A stretch of DNA of 64,000 nucleotides, taken from NCBI GenBank assembly GCA_028821775.1, contig JAPKFB010000004.1, positions 62,001 to 126,000 of the forward strand, written 5' to 3'. Below are positions 1-9,753 of this stretch, one piece after another; positions within the stretch are counted from its first letter, which is position 1, and the number at the start of each line of letters is the position of its first letter. The stretch is from Roseibacillus sp. (GTDB lineage Bacteria; Verrucomicrobiota; Verrucomicrobiia; Verrucomicrobiales; Akkermansiaceae). The translations under genes and the position numbers were made by a program. The notes beneath the pieces were generated by a model. It searched no databases. It was not told the origin of the DNA and was given only the letters and a program-made list of their open reading frames with translations.

Positions 1-350
1 ATGAAGTGATCATGCTTGGCGGTCGGGTAGTCCGGAGCGGCGAGGAAGAGACGGCCGGACATGCCCAGGTGGAGCTCGAGGTGGAGCATCGCTTGGGGAG
101 GAGGGAGGGAGGGGAGTTCCTTCTTCAGGCGGGGGACGCTGCGGGCGTTCGGATCGAAGGAGAAGAGAAGACGTTTTCCGTGGGTGCGACTGGCGAGGAG
201 TGTTTGGAGAGAGAGAGACGACTCGATCGAAGCGGCTGGAGTGTCGCGGTAGACTCGGGTGTGGGGATGGGTATCGATCGCGATGATGCGCTGGCCCAGG
301 GCAGGTTCCCAGATCCGGCGGGCGAGTTCGACTTCGGCTAACTCGGGCAT
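1..350 (-). CDS. mutM: Formamidopyrimidine-DNA glycosylase, N-terminal part (cut by window edge)
   Basis: Reading the minus strand from the ATG at 350 gives an open frame to the window edge, about 116 residues. It begins MPELAEVELARRIWEPALG, the N-terminus of the Fpg/Nei family, in which the proline after Met is the Schiff-base nucleophile and the following Glu is catalytic; both are present. Further on are HLELHLGMSGRLF and then KHDH, the conserved LGMSG...HDH block of Fpg. The enzyme removes oxidised purines (8-oxoguanine) and nicks the abasic site in base-excision repair. The zinc finger and C-terminus lie outside the window, so Fpg cannot be fully separated from an Nei-type paralogue. The gene lies 82 bp downstream of the TPR gene, on the same strand. 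Confidence 0.85.
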   Translation of the reverse strand, partial: MPELAEVELARRIWEPALGQRIIAIDTHPHTRVYRDTPAASIESSLSLQTLLASRTHGKRLLFSFDPNARSVPRLKKELPSLPPPQAMLHLELHLGMSGRLFLAAPDYPTAKHDHF

Positions 351-432
351 GGTGCGGGAGTGGTTGGCAGGACGAGGAGAACAGTGGACCGGAGGACGAC
401 CTGGGATGGAACGGTGAGGCGGCGCCTGAATA

Positions 433-1869
433 CTATTCTCCCCTCGCTCTCTCCAAGAGCTTGTTGGTCTCGGTGTTGCCGGGGTCCAATGTTTGGGTTC
501 GTTTCAGCAGGGACACGGCGGGAGCGAGGTTCTTCTTCTGGTCGATCCAGAGGCGGGCGAGGGCGCGGAGGGCACGCGCCGATTTTATGGGTTGGTCAGG
601 TGGGATCCCACGGATGGCCTCCCGAAGGCGGCTCTCGGCTGCGGCGAGGTCTCCTGCCTGCTGCAGGGAGTTGGCGAACTCGAGTTGGAAATCGGCATCG
701 AGATTTCCCCTCGCGCTTGGGTTCTTGGAATCCTTGGCGAGGGCTTCGGCCTGCCGGAAGAGGCGAGCTGCGGTGGTGGGATCTCCGTCCCGGAGGGTGG
801 CGATTGCGAGGCGGCCGGCCAGCGCGGGATTTTCGGGGTGATCAAAGCGGGCTCTTTCCAACAAGAGCCGCGCCGCATGTGGCTTCACGAGTTCCAGGTA
901 CTGGTCGGCCAGGTCAAGGAAGTCCTGAGAGGACCCCCCGGCCACGCGGAGGACTTCGGCATTGTGATCGAGGGCCTTTTCGGGCTCATCATGGCGGGCG
1001 AAGAATTGGGCGAGGGCGCGGTGCGCGAGAACCTGATCGGGATCGATGTCCAAGGTCTCCTGTAGAGTTTGGAGGGCCGCGTGGTCCTGCTTGGCAGAGA
1101 ATTGCAGCAGACCCAGGCGGGTGCGGATCGCGAGGGAGTCGGGCTGAAATTCGATGTGCTTCTGCAAGACTGCGATCGCCTTCTCGAGGCGGCCTGTCTT
1201 GCGGTAGTAGTCTGACGCGCTGCGGGCGGCGATCTCGATCCCCACGCCCGTCTCGACCGTAATTTTTGCGATCAGGTCGAGCTTCGCGGCCAATTCTGGA
1301 GACTCGCTTGGAAGAAGAGTTTTCGCGATTGGTGCGAGGCTCATCCAGTGAGTCGGCCCAGCATCGAGAGCGTCAAACTGAGCGTTGAAGACCGCCAGGG
1401 ACTTGTCGCGATCGCCGGCGTTCTCATGAAGATTGATGAGACGGGAGAAGACTTGCGAGTGATTTGGAAACCTCTCGTTGGCACCGATGAGGAGTTCGGT
1501 CGCCGTTTGTTGGGCAACGGCATCGCGGCGGGCGTGTTGTTCCAGAAAATCAGCGTAGTAGAGATGCGAGGAGAGATGATCGGGTTGCTCGTCGGCGTAG
1601 TCACGGAGCGTCCTGGCGGCCTTGGGAAGGTCGTGGTCGAGGAGTTGAAGGTCCGCAGTCTTGCGCGCGACCTGGAAGGACGAGCCGTCGCCTGCGAGGG
1701 TCGCTTCGTAATGTTCCCGTGCGGAGGTGGTGTCCCCCTCAAGCTCCGCGAAGACGCCCCTGGTATAGAGCAAGAGATTTTTTTCCGCAGCCGAAGGCTC
1801 GGAGTGAGCAAGGCACGCCGAGAGCGAGATGACTGCGAGGGTGAAGCGGTAAAGAAAAGCGGCGGTCAT
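433..1869 (-). CDS. Secreted or lipid-anchored TPR-repeat protein
   Basis: This 478-residue protein starts with a hydrophobic export signal (MTAAFLYRFTLAVISLSACLAHS). The LSAC stretch could act as a lipobox, so it may be either a lipoprotein or a cleaved secreted protein. The rest is almost entirely helical with repeated TPR-like pairs (for example YYRKTGRLEKAIAVLQKHIE and RALAQFFARHDEPEKALDHN), a scaffold for protein-protein contacts. No catalytic motif is visible. It lies 69 bp downstream of the DUF1080/dehydrogenase gene on the same strand and may be co-transcribed with it; mutM follows. Specific function unknown. Confidence 0.85.
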   Translation of the reverse strand: MTAAFLYRFTLAVISLSACLAHSEPSAAEKNLLLYTRGVFAELEGDTTSAREHYEATLAGDGSSFQVARKTADLQLLDHDLPKAARTLRDYADEQPDHLSSHLYYADFLEQHARRDAVAQQTATELLIGANERFPNHSQVFSRLINLHENAGDRDKSLAVFNAQFDALDAGPTHWMSLAPIAKTLLPSESPELAAKLDLIAKITVETGVGIEIAARSASDYYRKTGRLEKAIAVLQKHIEFQPDSLAIRTRLGLLQFSAKQDHAALQTLQETLDIDPDQVLAHRALAQFFARHDEPEKALDHNAEVLRVAGGSSQDFLDLADQYLELVKPHAARLLLERARFDHPENPALAGRLAIATLRDGDPTTAARLFRQAEALAKDSKNPSARGNLDADFQLEFANSLQQAGDLAAAESRLREAIRGIPPDQPIKSARALRALARLWIDQKKNLAPAVSLLKRTQTLDPGNTETNKLLERARGE

Positions 1870-1938
1870 GGACCGCCGCTACAATAAGCGAAGAACTCCC
1901 TTCGCCAAACTGAATTCTTCCGGGGGGAAGGCTTCCCG

Positions 1939-4900
1939 CTACCTGACCTTGAGGGTGCCGAACATGAGCTGACCGTGTCCGGGATAGGTGCAAACGTAGG
2001 GGTAATCGCCCGCCTCCTTTGGTGCGGTGAGGTAAAGGGTGAAGCGGCGTCCGGGGGCAACCTGGGGGGTCGATCCGAGAATGGCAGGGATGTCGGGCAC
2101 GAAATTCCTTTCGATGGCCTTTGGTCCCAGCTTGAGGGTCGCTTCGATGACCTGCTGACGACTGCCCGGCTTGATGACCGCGAGGTTGTGCATCAATCCA
2201 TCGGGGTCGTTGTTGGTGAGCACGATCGCGATACGCTCGCCGGCCTTTGCTTCGAGAGTTTCCTTGTCGAACTTCATGCCGCGCAGCACCCCGATCTCAA
2301 TCTTGCGGGCCTGCTCGTAGCCTTCCGGCACCAGTCGGACCGCCTTCTTGCTCAGGGCGTCCATCTCGGCGCGCTCTTTCTCGTCCGTGACTTTGGCCAG
2401 CGACTCCTTGCGGAAGTTCTCGATGAAGCCGCCGAAGCTGGCTCCCCCCTTGAAGTTCCGTGACTTGGCGAACCAGGTGAAGTACTGCTTCCGCAAATCC
2501 GGAGTCCAGCCGTTGGCGACATTCTTGAGCGCGTAGGCGTAATGAATTTGCTGACGTTGTGGGTTGTTGGCTTTTTGGTTCAAGAAGGAATTGCCGTAGT
2601 TGCCCGAGCGCTTGAGGAGGGTGTCATCGAACACAATTTCCTCGAGACCAGAGGCTTCTTGGTTCAGCAGCGGAACGGTCTTGGCGGCCACCGTCGGATC
2701 GCCCAAGTAGACGAGCATGGCCACCAACTCGCGATTGAGAGCGTCGGTTTTCGCGGGATAAAGCGGACCGAGGGCTTCGATCAAATCTTCCGTGGTCGTA
2801 TCGTCCGGCTTGCCCATGCGGATGAAGGAGAGGGCGAGAACACGCAGCGCTTCGAGTTGTTGGGCCTCGCTCATGTCCGCCGAGGAGAATTGGTGCATGG
2901 CGATGAGGAGAGCGTCCTGTTGGTCGGCGGCACCCTGGCGGGCCAGAGCGAGCAGGGCGCTCAGGGCGGTTTGGAGATCCTTTTCGGCAAGGGCCCTGCT
3001 GGCCCAAGCGTCGACCGGCTGGTGCTCGAGGGCGACCCGGGCGGCGTAGCGGATGAATCGGTCCCGGTGGCCAAGTCTGGGCCAAATCTTTTCGACCGCG
3101 CCGGGGACCTTTTTGCCGTGGAAGCTCTCCATATACTTGCGCTGCATGCGCAGGCTGCGGTTGAGCTTGTTGTCGGCGAATCTCCGCTTGGTGGAAGCCT
3201 TGCCCTTATAACTCACGCGGTAGAGCGCCGAGGCTGTGCCGCGGCCACCGACGGCGAAGTACATGTCTCCGTCCTTGCCAATCACTCCGTCGGTCACGTT
3301 GAGGGGAGCTCCGGTAATAAACTCTTCCTTCACGGCGGTATAGCTCGCGCCCTCGGGAACGAGATGGATCGCGTAGATGGTCCCGTAAGTCCAATCGAAG
3401 GCATAGATTGCGTGCTGGTAGTCGGCGGGGAAATTTGCGCCTTGGCCGGACATCACACCGGTGGGACAGCCCGGGCCGACCTCGAGGGTAGGCGGAAGGA
3501 CATCGGGATACCACGCTGGAAACTTGCCTGTGCCGGTGCGCCAGCCGAACTCACTGCCGCTGGTGCAGTGATAGATGCGAGTGGGACGGTACCACGGGGT
3601 GCCGCTGTCCCATTCCATGTCGGAGTCGAAGGTGAAGAGTTCGCCATCGGAGTTGAAGGCGACATCGTACTGATTGCGAAAGCCGGTGGAGAAAAAGTTC
3701 CACTTTTTCCCTTCGGGATCGGTCTCGGCAATCCACCCGCCTGGGGCGCGGATGTTGCGGGCGTGTCCGCGGGCGTCCGGCATGCGGGGGAGGAGCTGGT
3801 CTTCCGCGTAGTTGGGAACCACTGCCGAAACCTCGGGATTGGGTGGCTTGGTGTGGTTGCCGCCGAGGACGAAGAGGGAGTTGCGGTCCGGAGAGAGGAC
3901 CACGGCGTGTGGCCCGTGTTCGCCCCCGCCCTGGATGCCGCGGAGCGGTTGCACCTTGTCGAGTTGGTCGTCGTTGTCGGAATCAGTGAGGCGATAGAGC
4001 CCGCTGCCGTGACCTCCCACGCCGCCGCCATTCACGCAGACGTAGAGGCTGTCAAAGGCCCATAGCAAGCCGTGTCCGCCACTGATGGGGGCCGGAATTT
4101 TTTCGATCTTGAGAGGGTCCTCCAAGGTGATGCGGTAGATGCCCTGCTTGCCTTGGTCGCTGCAATAGAGGCGGCCTTTCTCATCGATGGCCATGGATAC
4201 CCAGGAGCCTTGCTCGCCTTTGGGCACGGTGTAAATTTTTTCCACCTCGAAGCCCTTGGGGTGGGCCGTGGCACCGCCGGTGTCTTTCTTAGGGTCGGCG
4301 ATCGTTTGGGTGGCGATGGCCTGGAATTTGCTCTTCGGGGGGCGCTGGGTGCGGGCCTTGCTCTTGTTCGTCTTCTTCTTGCCGAGGCGGGTGAGTTCGA
4401 TGTCTTTCACCTCTACCTTCATCGGTTTGCCGGCATGAAGTTGCAGGGCGAGCACGCCGGAGAGGGAGCGCTTGGTCTCCTGTTCGTCGATGATCACGAC
4501 GGTGATGTCCCCGTTGACCTTATGGGTGAGGACGTTGCCCTGAGCGGTAACCGAATAGGTGTTCCATGCGCCGAGCTCGATCTTCTTGCTGGCCTCGAAC
4601 TTGCCTACCTGGGCCTTCTTTCCATCGACTCCGATCTTCACCTGTTGGCCGCGTTGGGCGACGATGCCCCGACCGCGCTCTTCATAGAGCATGCCGAGGT
4701 AGTTCTGCGAGGGATGCATGTCCATCTGGTAGCCGCCGACCGACCAGATCTTTTCGTTGAGGACCTTGGAGCGGTATTGAATCCCGGAATTGTTGCCGGT
4801 GATGCGCGCCTTGAGAGTGAGCTCGAAATTTTCGACGGGCGGGCCCTTGTGGATGAGGAAGGTATTTCCCTTGGTGGGTTTCTCCTTGGTGGTTTCTCCG

Positions 4901-5037
4901 ACGATCACTCCGTCTTCCACTCTCCAAAGTTCTGGATTGCCACTCCACCCGGAGAGGTCTTTGCCGTTAAAGAGCTTTTCCGGTGCGGCATGCAGCGGGA
5001 GAGCCAGAGCGATGGTAGCGAACAGGGCGTATTTCAT
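1939..5037 (-). CDS. Secreted DUF1080 / PVC-type dehydrogenase / HEAT-like / cupredoxin protein
   Basis: A 1032-residue exported protein with signal peptide MKYALFATIALALPLHA. Residues about 18-220 match the DUF1080 (3-keto-disaccharide hydrolase-type, concanavalin-like) module (LFNGKDLSGWSG, NNSGIQYRSKV). About 260-620 form a propeller of the PVC glucose/sorbosone-dehydrogenase type (VSMAIDEKGRLYCSDQG, GGEHGPHAVVLSPD, FRNQYDVAFNSDGELF). About 640-880 are helical repeats. The last ~115 residues are a type 1 copper domain: His in GLMHNLAV, then Cys1016, His1021 and Met1025 in PYVCTYPGHGQLM. The combination suggests extracytoplasmic oxidation of a sugar or glycoside with electron transfer to copper; the substrate is unknown. 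It is followed on the same strand by the TPR gene. The 38169-40934 gene has the same cupredoxin ending. Confidence 0.88.
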   Translation of the reverse strand: MKYALFATIALALPLHAAPEKLFNGKDLSGWSGNPELWRVEDGVIVGETTKEKPTKGNTFLIHKGPPVENFELTLKARITGNNSGIQYRSKVLNEKIWSVGGYQMDMHPSQNYLGMLYEERGRGIVAQRGQQVKIGVDGKKAQVGKFEASKKIELGAWNTYSVTAQGNVLTHKVNGDITVVIIDEQETKRSLSGVLALQLHAGKPMKVEVKDIELTRLGKKKTNKSKARTQRPPKSKFQAIATQTIADPKKDTGGATAHPKGFEVEKIYTVPKGEQGSWVSMAIDEKGRLYCSDQGKQGIYRITLEDPLKIEKIPAPISGGHGLLWAFDSLYVCVNGGGVGGHGSGLYRLTDSDNDDQLDKVQPLRGIQGGGEHGPHAVVLSPDRNSLFVLGGNHTKPPNPEVSAVVPNYAEDQLLPRMPDARGHARNIRAPGGWIAETDPEGKKWNFFSTGFRNQYDVAFNSDGELFTFDSDMEWDSGTPWYRPTRIYHCTSGSEFGWRTGTGKFPAWYPDVLPPTLEVGPGCPTGVMSGQGANFPADYQHAIYAFDWTYGTIYAIHLVPEGASYTAVKEEFITGAPLNVTDGVIGKDGDMYFAVGGRGTASALYRVSYKGKASTKRRFADNKLNRSLRMQRKYMESFHGKKVPGAVEKIWPRLGHRDRFIRYAARVALEHQPVDAWASRALAEKDLQTALSALLALARQGAADQQDALLIAMHQFSSADMSEAQQLEALRVLALSFIRMGKPDDTTTEDLIEALGPLYPAKTDALNRELVAMLVYLGDPTVAAKTVPLLNQEASGLEEIVFDDTLLKRSGNYGNSFLNQKANNPQRQQIHYAYALKNVANGWTPDLRKQYFTWFAKSRNFKGGASFGGFIENFRKESLAKVTDEKERAEMDALSKKAVRLVPEGYEQARKIEIGVLRGMKFDKETLEAKAGERIAIVLTNNDPDGLMHNLAVIKPGSRQQVIEATLKLGPKAIERNFVPDIPAILGSTPQVAPGRRFTLYLTAPKEAGDYPYVCTYPGHGQLMFGTLKVR

Positions 5038-5277
5038 AACGTGGTAACGGTGGTAGCGAAGCGGTCCCTCCGGGACAAGGCGCGTTTCTCACCCGATTGG
5101 GCGACGATGCCAGTTTTCAAGGGGTCGAGCGGCGGGCGGGGACGGCCCTGACGGCGGAGGAAAGGACGTTCTCACAAGGAAGGCAGGATTCGTGATTCCT
5201 CTCGCAGGAAGAATCCCGCCCTCCTAGGAGCCTGTCGAAGTTAGCACAAGTTTCGCGGCCGACTCGGCGGCCGGGCG

Positions 5278-5478
5278 GTGGAGCCGCCGCGAGATCGCGG
5301 GGATGATTCTGCCGAGCCATCCGCCCACTGGCGAAATTCGAAAGGGCCGCAGTTCAAGGATACGGATCGTCTCTTTTGGGTGCTCTATCCAAGAGTTGCG
5401 GATGGTTGGCAAAAGGCAGTGTTGATCGCGCAGCCCCGAACGATCCTTGATTGGCAGAAGAATCGCTTCAAAAAGTAG
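5278..5478 (+). pseudogene. Remnant of an integrase-type transposase
   Basis: The frame ending at the TAG at 5476 reads DTDRLFWVLYPRVADGWQKA then VLIAQPRTILDWQKNRFKK. This is the conserved start of a family of rve-type integrases/transposases widespread in Verrucomicrobia and Acidobacteria, where intact members read roughly DRLFWVLLRR.W..W..AL..V.PETVV.WHR.GF. About 45 residues are preserved. Nothing resembling the DDE catalytic domain follows before xseA, so only a 5' stub remains. The flank (5038-5290) shows no intact terminal repeats that I could recognise. The family match is from memory of its consensus. Confidence 0.6.
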
Positions 5479-5593
5479 GGGGCCCGGAAAAACCGAAGGA
5501 AGAGAACGGGACGCCATCGCCAACATGGAAGTCGTTTTTTGCTAACGAAGTCCGCGCCTTTTTTCACTCTGTGGCTTTTCAGAGGCCATCTTC

Positions 5594-6988
5594 GTGTTAG
5601 CTTCCCTCATGCGCGTGGGTGAGCAGGGGATGCAGTATCGGCGAGGTGATGATGGGGCGATGTCGGTCACCAAGTTGGTGCGCCGGATGAAGAACATCCT
5701 GGAAATTGAGATCGGGGATGTGTGGGTGGAAGGTGAAGTCTCGAATCTACGCAAGCAGGCCAGCGGGCATTACTATTTTTCGCTCAAGGACAGTCAGGCG
5801 CAGATGGGTTGTGCGGCGTTCAGTGTGAAGCGTCGTTGTCCGGGGTATGAGGCCCTGCAGGACGGAGCGAAGGTGCGGGTCTTTGGGGAAGTGACGGTTT
5901 ACGAAGCGCGGGGTCAGGCGCAGCTGATTGTCAAGAAGGTGAAGCCAGCGGGACAGGGCGATTTGCAGGCGCGCTATGAAGCGTTGAAACGGAAGTTGCA
6001 CGAGGAAGGGGTTTTCGAAGCATCCCACAAGAAGGAGCTTCCCGCCTTTCCGCAAACGATTGGACTGGTGACCTCGCCAACGGGTGCGGCTCTGCAGGAC
6101 ATGATGAATGTTCTGTCGCGGCGGGCTCCGTGGGTGAAGGCGGTGCTCTATCCGATCGCGGTGCAGGGACAGGGGGCGGAGCGTGGGATCGCGCGGGCCA
6201 TTCAAGAGTTGGGTGAACCTGAGAAACATGGACTTCCCCGTTGCGATGTGATCATCACGGGGCGGGGTGGGGGATCGCTGGAAGATCTCTGGAACTTCAA
6301 CGAGGAAATCGTGGCGCGAGCAATCTTCGCCTGTTCCATCCCGATTGTGACGGCGGTTGGACATGAGATTGACTTTACGATTGCGGATTTTTCGGCGGAC
6401 GTGCGCGCTCCCACGCCGAGTGCGGCTGCGGAATTGGTCGTGCCCGACGCGGCGGAACTGCGACAACGGCTGCAGAGTCTGCGGGACGGATTGCGGCGAC
6501 CGGTGAGCGAGAAACTCAGGCATGCTCGGGATCTGATTCGATTGGCGAAGCGAGGTGTGCTGGCCCGCGACGCCGAGAAGGTTTTGCGAGACCCGGTTTT
6601 GCGCTTGGACGAAGCCCGCAGTGCCATGAGTCGCGCGCTCAAGGAGTGTTTGAGGGAACTGGAGATTCGGGTGATCGACCGGCGGTCGGCGTGGAGAGCA
6701 CGGCATCCGCAGATTGTGGTCCGGCAGCGACAGAATGGGTTGCAGCAGTTCAGGACGCGCTACAACCTGCTGGTGAATCACCAACTGGAGCGTTCCGCGC
6801 AGCGCTTGGAGCGGGCGCGAGGGCTCTTGAATACGCTCGGTCCCGAGTCGGCTTTCAAACGCGGCTTTTCCATCACCCTGACGGCAGAGGGCAAGTTGGT
6901 GACGGATCCGAAGCAGGTGAAGGAGGGAGATCGAATTACGACCCGGGTGGTGGGTGGCACGATCGAGAGTGAGGTGAGGAAGGAGTAG
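5594..6988 (+). CDS. xseA: Exodeoxyribonuclease VII large subunit
   Basis: The N-terminal OB-fold reads VWVEGEVSNLRKQASGHYYF SLKD, a signature of XseA. The central catalytic region has IGLVTSPTGAALQDM, DVIITGRGGGSLEDLWNFNE and PIVTAVGHEIDFTIADF, and a long helical C-terminus ends with LNTLGPESAFKRGFSI. It degrades single-stranded DNA to acid-insoluble oligonucleotides in complex with XseB. No xseB is adjacent. The frame opens at a GTG (5594); the ATG at 5609 (MRVGEQGMQYRR) is a more natural start and gives 459 residues, normal for the family. It lies directly downstream of the transposase stub, in the opposite direction to the 1939-5037 gene. Confidence 0.93.
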   Translation: MLASLMRVGEQGMQYRRGDDGAMSVTKLVRRMKNILEIEIGDVWVEGEVSNLRKQASGHYYFSLKDSQAQMGCAAFSVKRRCPGYEALQDGAKVRVFGEVTVYEARGQAQLIVKKVKPAGQGDLQARYEALKRKLHEEGVFEASHKKELPAFPQTIGLVTSPTGAALQDMMNVLSRRAPWVKAVLYPIAVQGQGAERGIARAIQELGEPEKHGLPRCDVIITGRGGGSLEDLWNFNEEIVARAIFACSIPIVTAVGHEIDFTIADFSADVRAPTPSAAAELVVPDAAELRQRLQSLRDGLRRPVSEKLRHARDLIRLAKRGVLARDAEKVLRDPVLRLDEARSAMSRALKECLRELEIRVIDRRSAWRARHPQIVVRQRQNGLQQFRTRYNLLVNHQLERSAQRLERARGLLNTLGPESAFKRGFSITLTAEGKLVTDPKQVKEGDRITTRVVGGTIESEVRKE

Positions 6989-7026
6989 AGAAGAGGGATC
7001 CGAGCCCGAGCGCGCCACCCGCTTCC

Positions 7027-7290
7027 GTGGAGCGGTTCCTGGAAGTGGCTGCGAATTTTCAACGAGGGTCCCTGGAGACGGAGCAAGCGAGACCGGAGAC
7101 TGCGAAGTGGTCGTTCTTGGCTTGGGCAATCGCGGAGACCCTCGCAGAGGGGAAGAGGGTTTTTCTCTACGGCTGTGGGGCGACTGGTCGGCTCTCGATC
7201 TCCCTGGAAACGTTTTGCATGTGAGGGTTTGCTCGGGGAGGGACTGGCGGGCAAGGTGATCGGATTCATGGCGGGTGGACAGCAGGGCAC
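7027..7290 (+). pseudogene. Decayed SIS-domain (MurNAc-6-P etherase-like) gene
   Basis: From the GTG at 7027 the frame reads ERFLEVAANFQRGSLETEQA and, further on, GKRVFLYGCGATGRLSISLE. This is the N-terminus and sugar-phosphate-binding loop of verrucomicrobial SIS-domain proteins related to MurQ, which open with ..FQLG.L.TEQ.HP.T and have GCGATGRLS. The frame then meets TGA at 7222. A continuation ([14 protein letters not shown]) sits in another frame at about 7246-7285, so there is a frameshift. Between the two N-terminal motifs about 40 residues seem to be missing, and the rest of the protein is gone, since sucC starts at 7386. I read this as a dead gene. Confidence 0.65.
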
Positions 7291-7385
7291 TTGCTTCACA
7301 GGGACTGGCCCTTGGAGCCCAGACGGTGCCACCTGTGGTCTTGACCCGGGGGTATGCGGTTCATACGTTCCGCGCCTCCCGCGCC

Positions 7386-8567
7386 ATGAATATCCACGAG
7401 TACCAGGCCAAGATTCTCTTTGATCAATTCTCTGTCCCCAACCCACGAGGAATGGTGGCGGCAACTCCGGAGGAAGCGGGGACCGCGGCGAAGGAGCTTG
7501 GGGGAGAGAGAGTGGTGGTGAAATCACAGGTCCATGCCGGCGGACGGGGCAAGGGGACCTTCAAGAATGGATTTCAGGGGGGGGTGCATCTGGTCGCGCC
7601 CGCGGAGGCCGCGGAGGTCGCCGCCCAGATGATCGGGCAGACCCTCGTGACGAAACAAACCGGCGAAGCAGGCAAGCTCGTGCGGAAGGTCATGATTGGC
7701 GAAGCCGTTGAGATCACCCACGAGTACTATCTTGCGATCCTGATGGATCGGGCTACCTGCCGACCCGTGATCGTGGCTTCAACGGAAGGTGGGATGGACA
7801 TTGAGGAAGTGGCCGAGGCGACTCCGGAAAAGATTTTGCGCGAGCACATTCACCCGTTGATGGGATTGCAGCCTTTCGAAGTGCGCAAGCTCAGTGCGGG
7901 ATTGGGATTCAAGGGAGAACCGGCCAAGCAATTCGGGAAGCTCCTCTCCAATCTCTACCGACTCTTTCTTGAGTGTGATTGCTCCATGGTGGAGATCAAT
8001 CCGTTGGTAGAAACCACCGACGGCCGAGTGCTCGCCCTGGATGCCAAATTCAATTTTGATGACAACGCGCTCTTTCGTCATCCCGAGATCGTGGAGTTTC
8101 GGGACACTGACGAGGAAGATCCGCGTGAAGTGGAGGCCTCGAAACATTCGCTGAACTACATTGGGTTGGACGGCAACATCGCGTGCCTGGTGAATGGGGC
8201 CGGCCTCGCGATGGCCACCATGGACATCATCAAGCACTACGGAGGGGAGCCCGCAAACTTCCTCGATGTGGGTGGTGGCGCCACGCAGGAACAGGTGGCC
8301 GCAGCCTTTAAGATCATCCTCTCCGATGATGCGGTAAAGGCGATCCTGGTGAATATTTTTGGTGGGATCATGGACTGCGATGTCATCGCGCATGGCGTGG
8401 TGGCAGCATGCAGGGAGGTAGGCTTGCCCATTCCGCTGGTGGTTCGGTTGGAGGGCAACAATGTCGCCGCTGGAAAGGCGACTCTTGCCGCGAGTGACTT
8501 GAACCTCATTGCCGCCGACGATTTGGCGGACGCAGCAGAGAAGGCCGTGGCCTCGATTGCAGCCTGA
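7386..8567 (+). CDS. sucC: Succinyl-CoA synthetase (ADP-forming) beta subunit
   Basis: A 393-residue protein from the ATG at 7386 ([20 protein letters not shown]), which is the family N-terminus; the frame is open further upstream but that part does not align. The ATP-grasp region shows [20 protein letters not shown]. The phosphate and metal-binding segment shows [30 protein letters not shown] split by normal spacing. The CoA-ligase part has [30 protein letters not shown] and [17 protein letters not shown]. It couples succinyl-CoA cleavage to nucleotide phosphorylation in the TCA cycle, with SucD encoded 27 bp downstream. The final hydrophobic/acidic tail is of normal length. Confidence 0.97.
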   Translation: MNIHEYQAKILFDQFSVPNPRGMVAATPEEAGTAAKELGGERVVVKSQVHAGGRGKGTFKNGFQGGVHLVAPAEAAEVAAQMIGQTLVTKQTGEAGKLVRKVMIGEAVEITHEYYLAILMDRATCRPVIVASTEGGMDIEEVAEATPEKILREHIHPLMGLQPFEVRKLSAGLGFKGEPAKQFGKLLSNLYRLFLECDCSMVEINPLVETTDGRVLALDAKFNFDDNALFRHPEIVEFRDTDEEDPREVEASKHSLNYIGLDGNIACLVNGAGLAMATMDIIKHYGGEPANFLDVGGGATQEQVAAAFKIILSDDAVKAILVNIFGGIMDCDVIAHGVVAACREVGLPIPLVVRLEGNNVAAGKATLAASDLNLIAADDLADAAEKAVASIAA

Positions 8568-8594
8568 GGAACGAATTTTTAACGAGCAAGAACG

Positions 8595-9503
8595 ATGGCC
8601 ATTTTAGTCGACGAAAACACGAAGGTCCTGGTGCAGGGCATCACGGGGGGATTTGGCGGGCGCCATGCCAAGCTGAGCTTGGACTATGGAACGCAGCTGG
8701 TTGCTGGTGTTACGCCGGGAAAGGGTGGGCAGACCTTCGATCATGGGGACCACAAGGTTCCGGTCTTTGATACGGTGGAGCAGGCTGCCAGGGAAACCGG
8801 TGCCACCGCTTCGGCGATTTTTGTGCCGCCCGCCTTTGCGGCAGACGCCATCATGGAGAGTGTCGATGCCGGGATGGACCTGGTGGTGGCGATCACGGAA
8901 GGAATTCCGGTGCGCGACATGATGAAAGTGAAAGCGGGAATTGCGGGAAGCAACGCCCGGCTGGTCGGGCCCAACTGTCCTGGACTGGTCACGCCCGGTC
9001 GCGGAGAACACTCGCAAGGCGGATGTCGCATCGGGATTTCTCCGGGCTACATTCACAAGCGCGGGCGGGTTGGAATCGTGTCGCGCTCCGGCACTCTGAC
9101 TTACGAAGCAGTGTGGCAGACCACTCAACTTGGATTTGGGCAAAGCACTTGTGTGGGGATTGGAGGGGATCCAATCAATGGCACCTCTCATCTCGATGCC
9201 CTTCAGTTGTTCAACGATGACGATGAGACCGAAGCGATCATCATGATTGGTGAAATCGGCGGGAGCGCTGAAGAAGAGGCTGCAGCCTGGGCGGGTGAGC
9301 ACGGCAAGAAGCCGATCGCGGCCTTCATTGCGGGGGCCACCGCGCCTCCGGGGCGTCGCATGGGTCACGCCGGAGCGATCGTTTCAGGGGGTAAGGGGAC
9401 CGCGCAGGCCAAGAAGGAAGCCTTGGTCGCAGCGGGAATCACGGTTGCAGAGACGCCCGCCGAGATTGGCTCGGCGCTCGTGGAGGCGACGGGCTGGAGA
9501 TAG
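8595..9503 (+). CDS. sucD: Succinyl-CoA synthetase alpha subunit
   Basis: A 302-residue protein, the catalytic partner of SucC. The CoA-binding Rossmann part begins [20 protein letters not shown] with [25 protein letters not shown]. The phosphohistidine loop is [20 protein letters not shown], where His is transiently phosphorylated. Also seen are [11 protein letters not shown] and [17 protein letters not shown], both diagnostic. Spacing from sucC (27 bp) and strand indicate an operon. About 250 bp downstream without a clear gene separates it from convergent ispF; that gap contains a copy of a dispersed GC-rich repeat. Confidence 0.97.
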   Translation: MAILVDENTKVLVQGITGGFGGRHAKLSLDYGTQLVAGVTPGKGGQTFDHGDHKVPVFDTVEQAARETGATASAIFVPPAFAADAIMESVDAGMDLVVAITEGIPVRDMMKVKAGIAGSNARLVGPNCPGLVTPGRGEHSQGGCRIGISPGYIHKRGRVGIVSRSGTLTYEAVWQTTQLGFGQSTCVGIGGDPINGTSHLDALQLFNDDDETEAIIMIGEIGGSAEEEAAAWAGEHGKKPIAAFIAGATAPPGRRMGHAGAIVSGGKGTAQAKKEALVAAGITVAETPAEIGSALVEATGWR

Positions 9504-9661
9504 TTCACCTCCGGAATTGGAGCCTTGGGCCCATAGAGTTCACCTCAATATCGCAGGGATGGAGCAAGGGATAGGCTCTTCAGTCGTGCTCCCGGGAGAG
9601 GTCAAGATCCAGGCCTCTCGAAAACTCCAGAAATCAGATTGAGAGCATGTCTGAGGATGCG

Positions 9662-9714
9662 GTGACTCCTCCGGGGTCGAGGACCCACCTTATCCTTGCG
9701 CCATTCGGGCTAGG
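9662..9714 (+). repeat. Dispersed palindromic repeat, diverged copy
   Basis: A 53-nt stretch between sucD and ispF aligns without gaps to 25048-25100 (41 of 53 positions identical by eye). Its 5' part contains CTCCTCCGGGGTCGAG, a degenerate form of the GACCCC..GGGGTC palindrome found at 23135 and 25044. Both 53-nt copies sit just beyond the 3' end of a minus-strand gene (ispF, alr). Confidence 0.55.
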
Positions 9715-9753
9715 AATCTGAATCCTGGGTCGAGAGCCCTGCCTGCGAAGTTC

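Noticed and set aside
6-341. Plus-strand frame of 111 residues at the left edge
   Set aside because: It is the antisense of mutM, whose minus-strand reading has clear family motifs.
2542-4065. Long plus-strand frame inside the 1939-5037 gene
   Set aside because: Antisense shadow caused by high GC; no recognisable domains, while the minus strand encodes a coherent protein. The same applies to long antisense frames at 5747-7129, 16417-17523, 23246-24850, 30817-32976, 36879-39080, 39096-40715, 48036-49475 and 61107-62153.
7222-7224. TGA in the SIS-domain remnant as selenocysteine
   Set aside because: The matching continuation is in another frame, and no Cys motif surrounds it.
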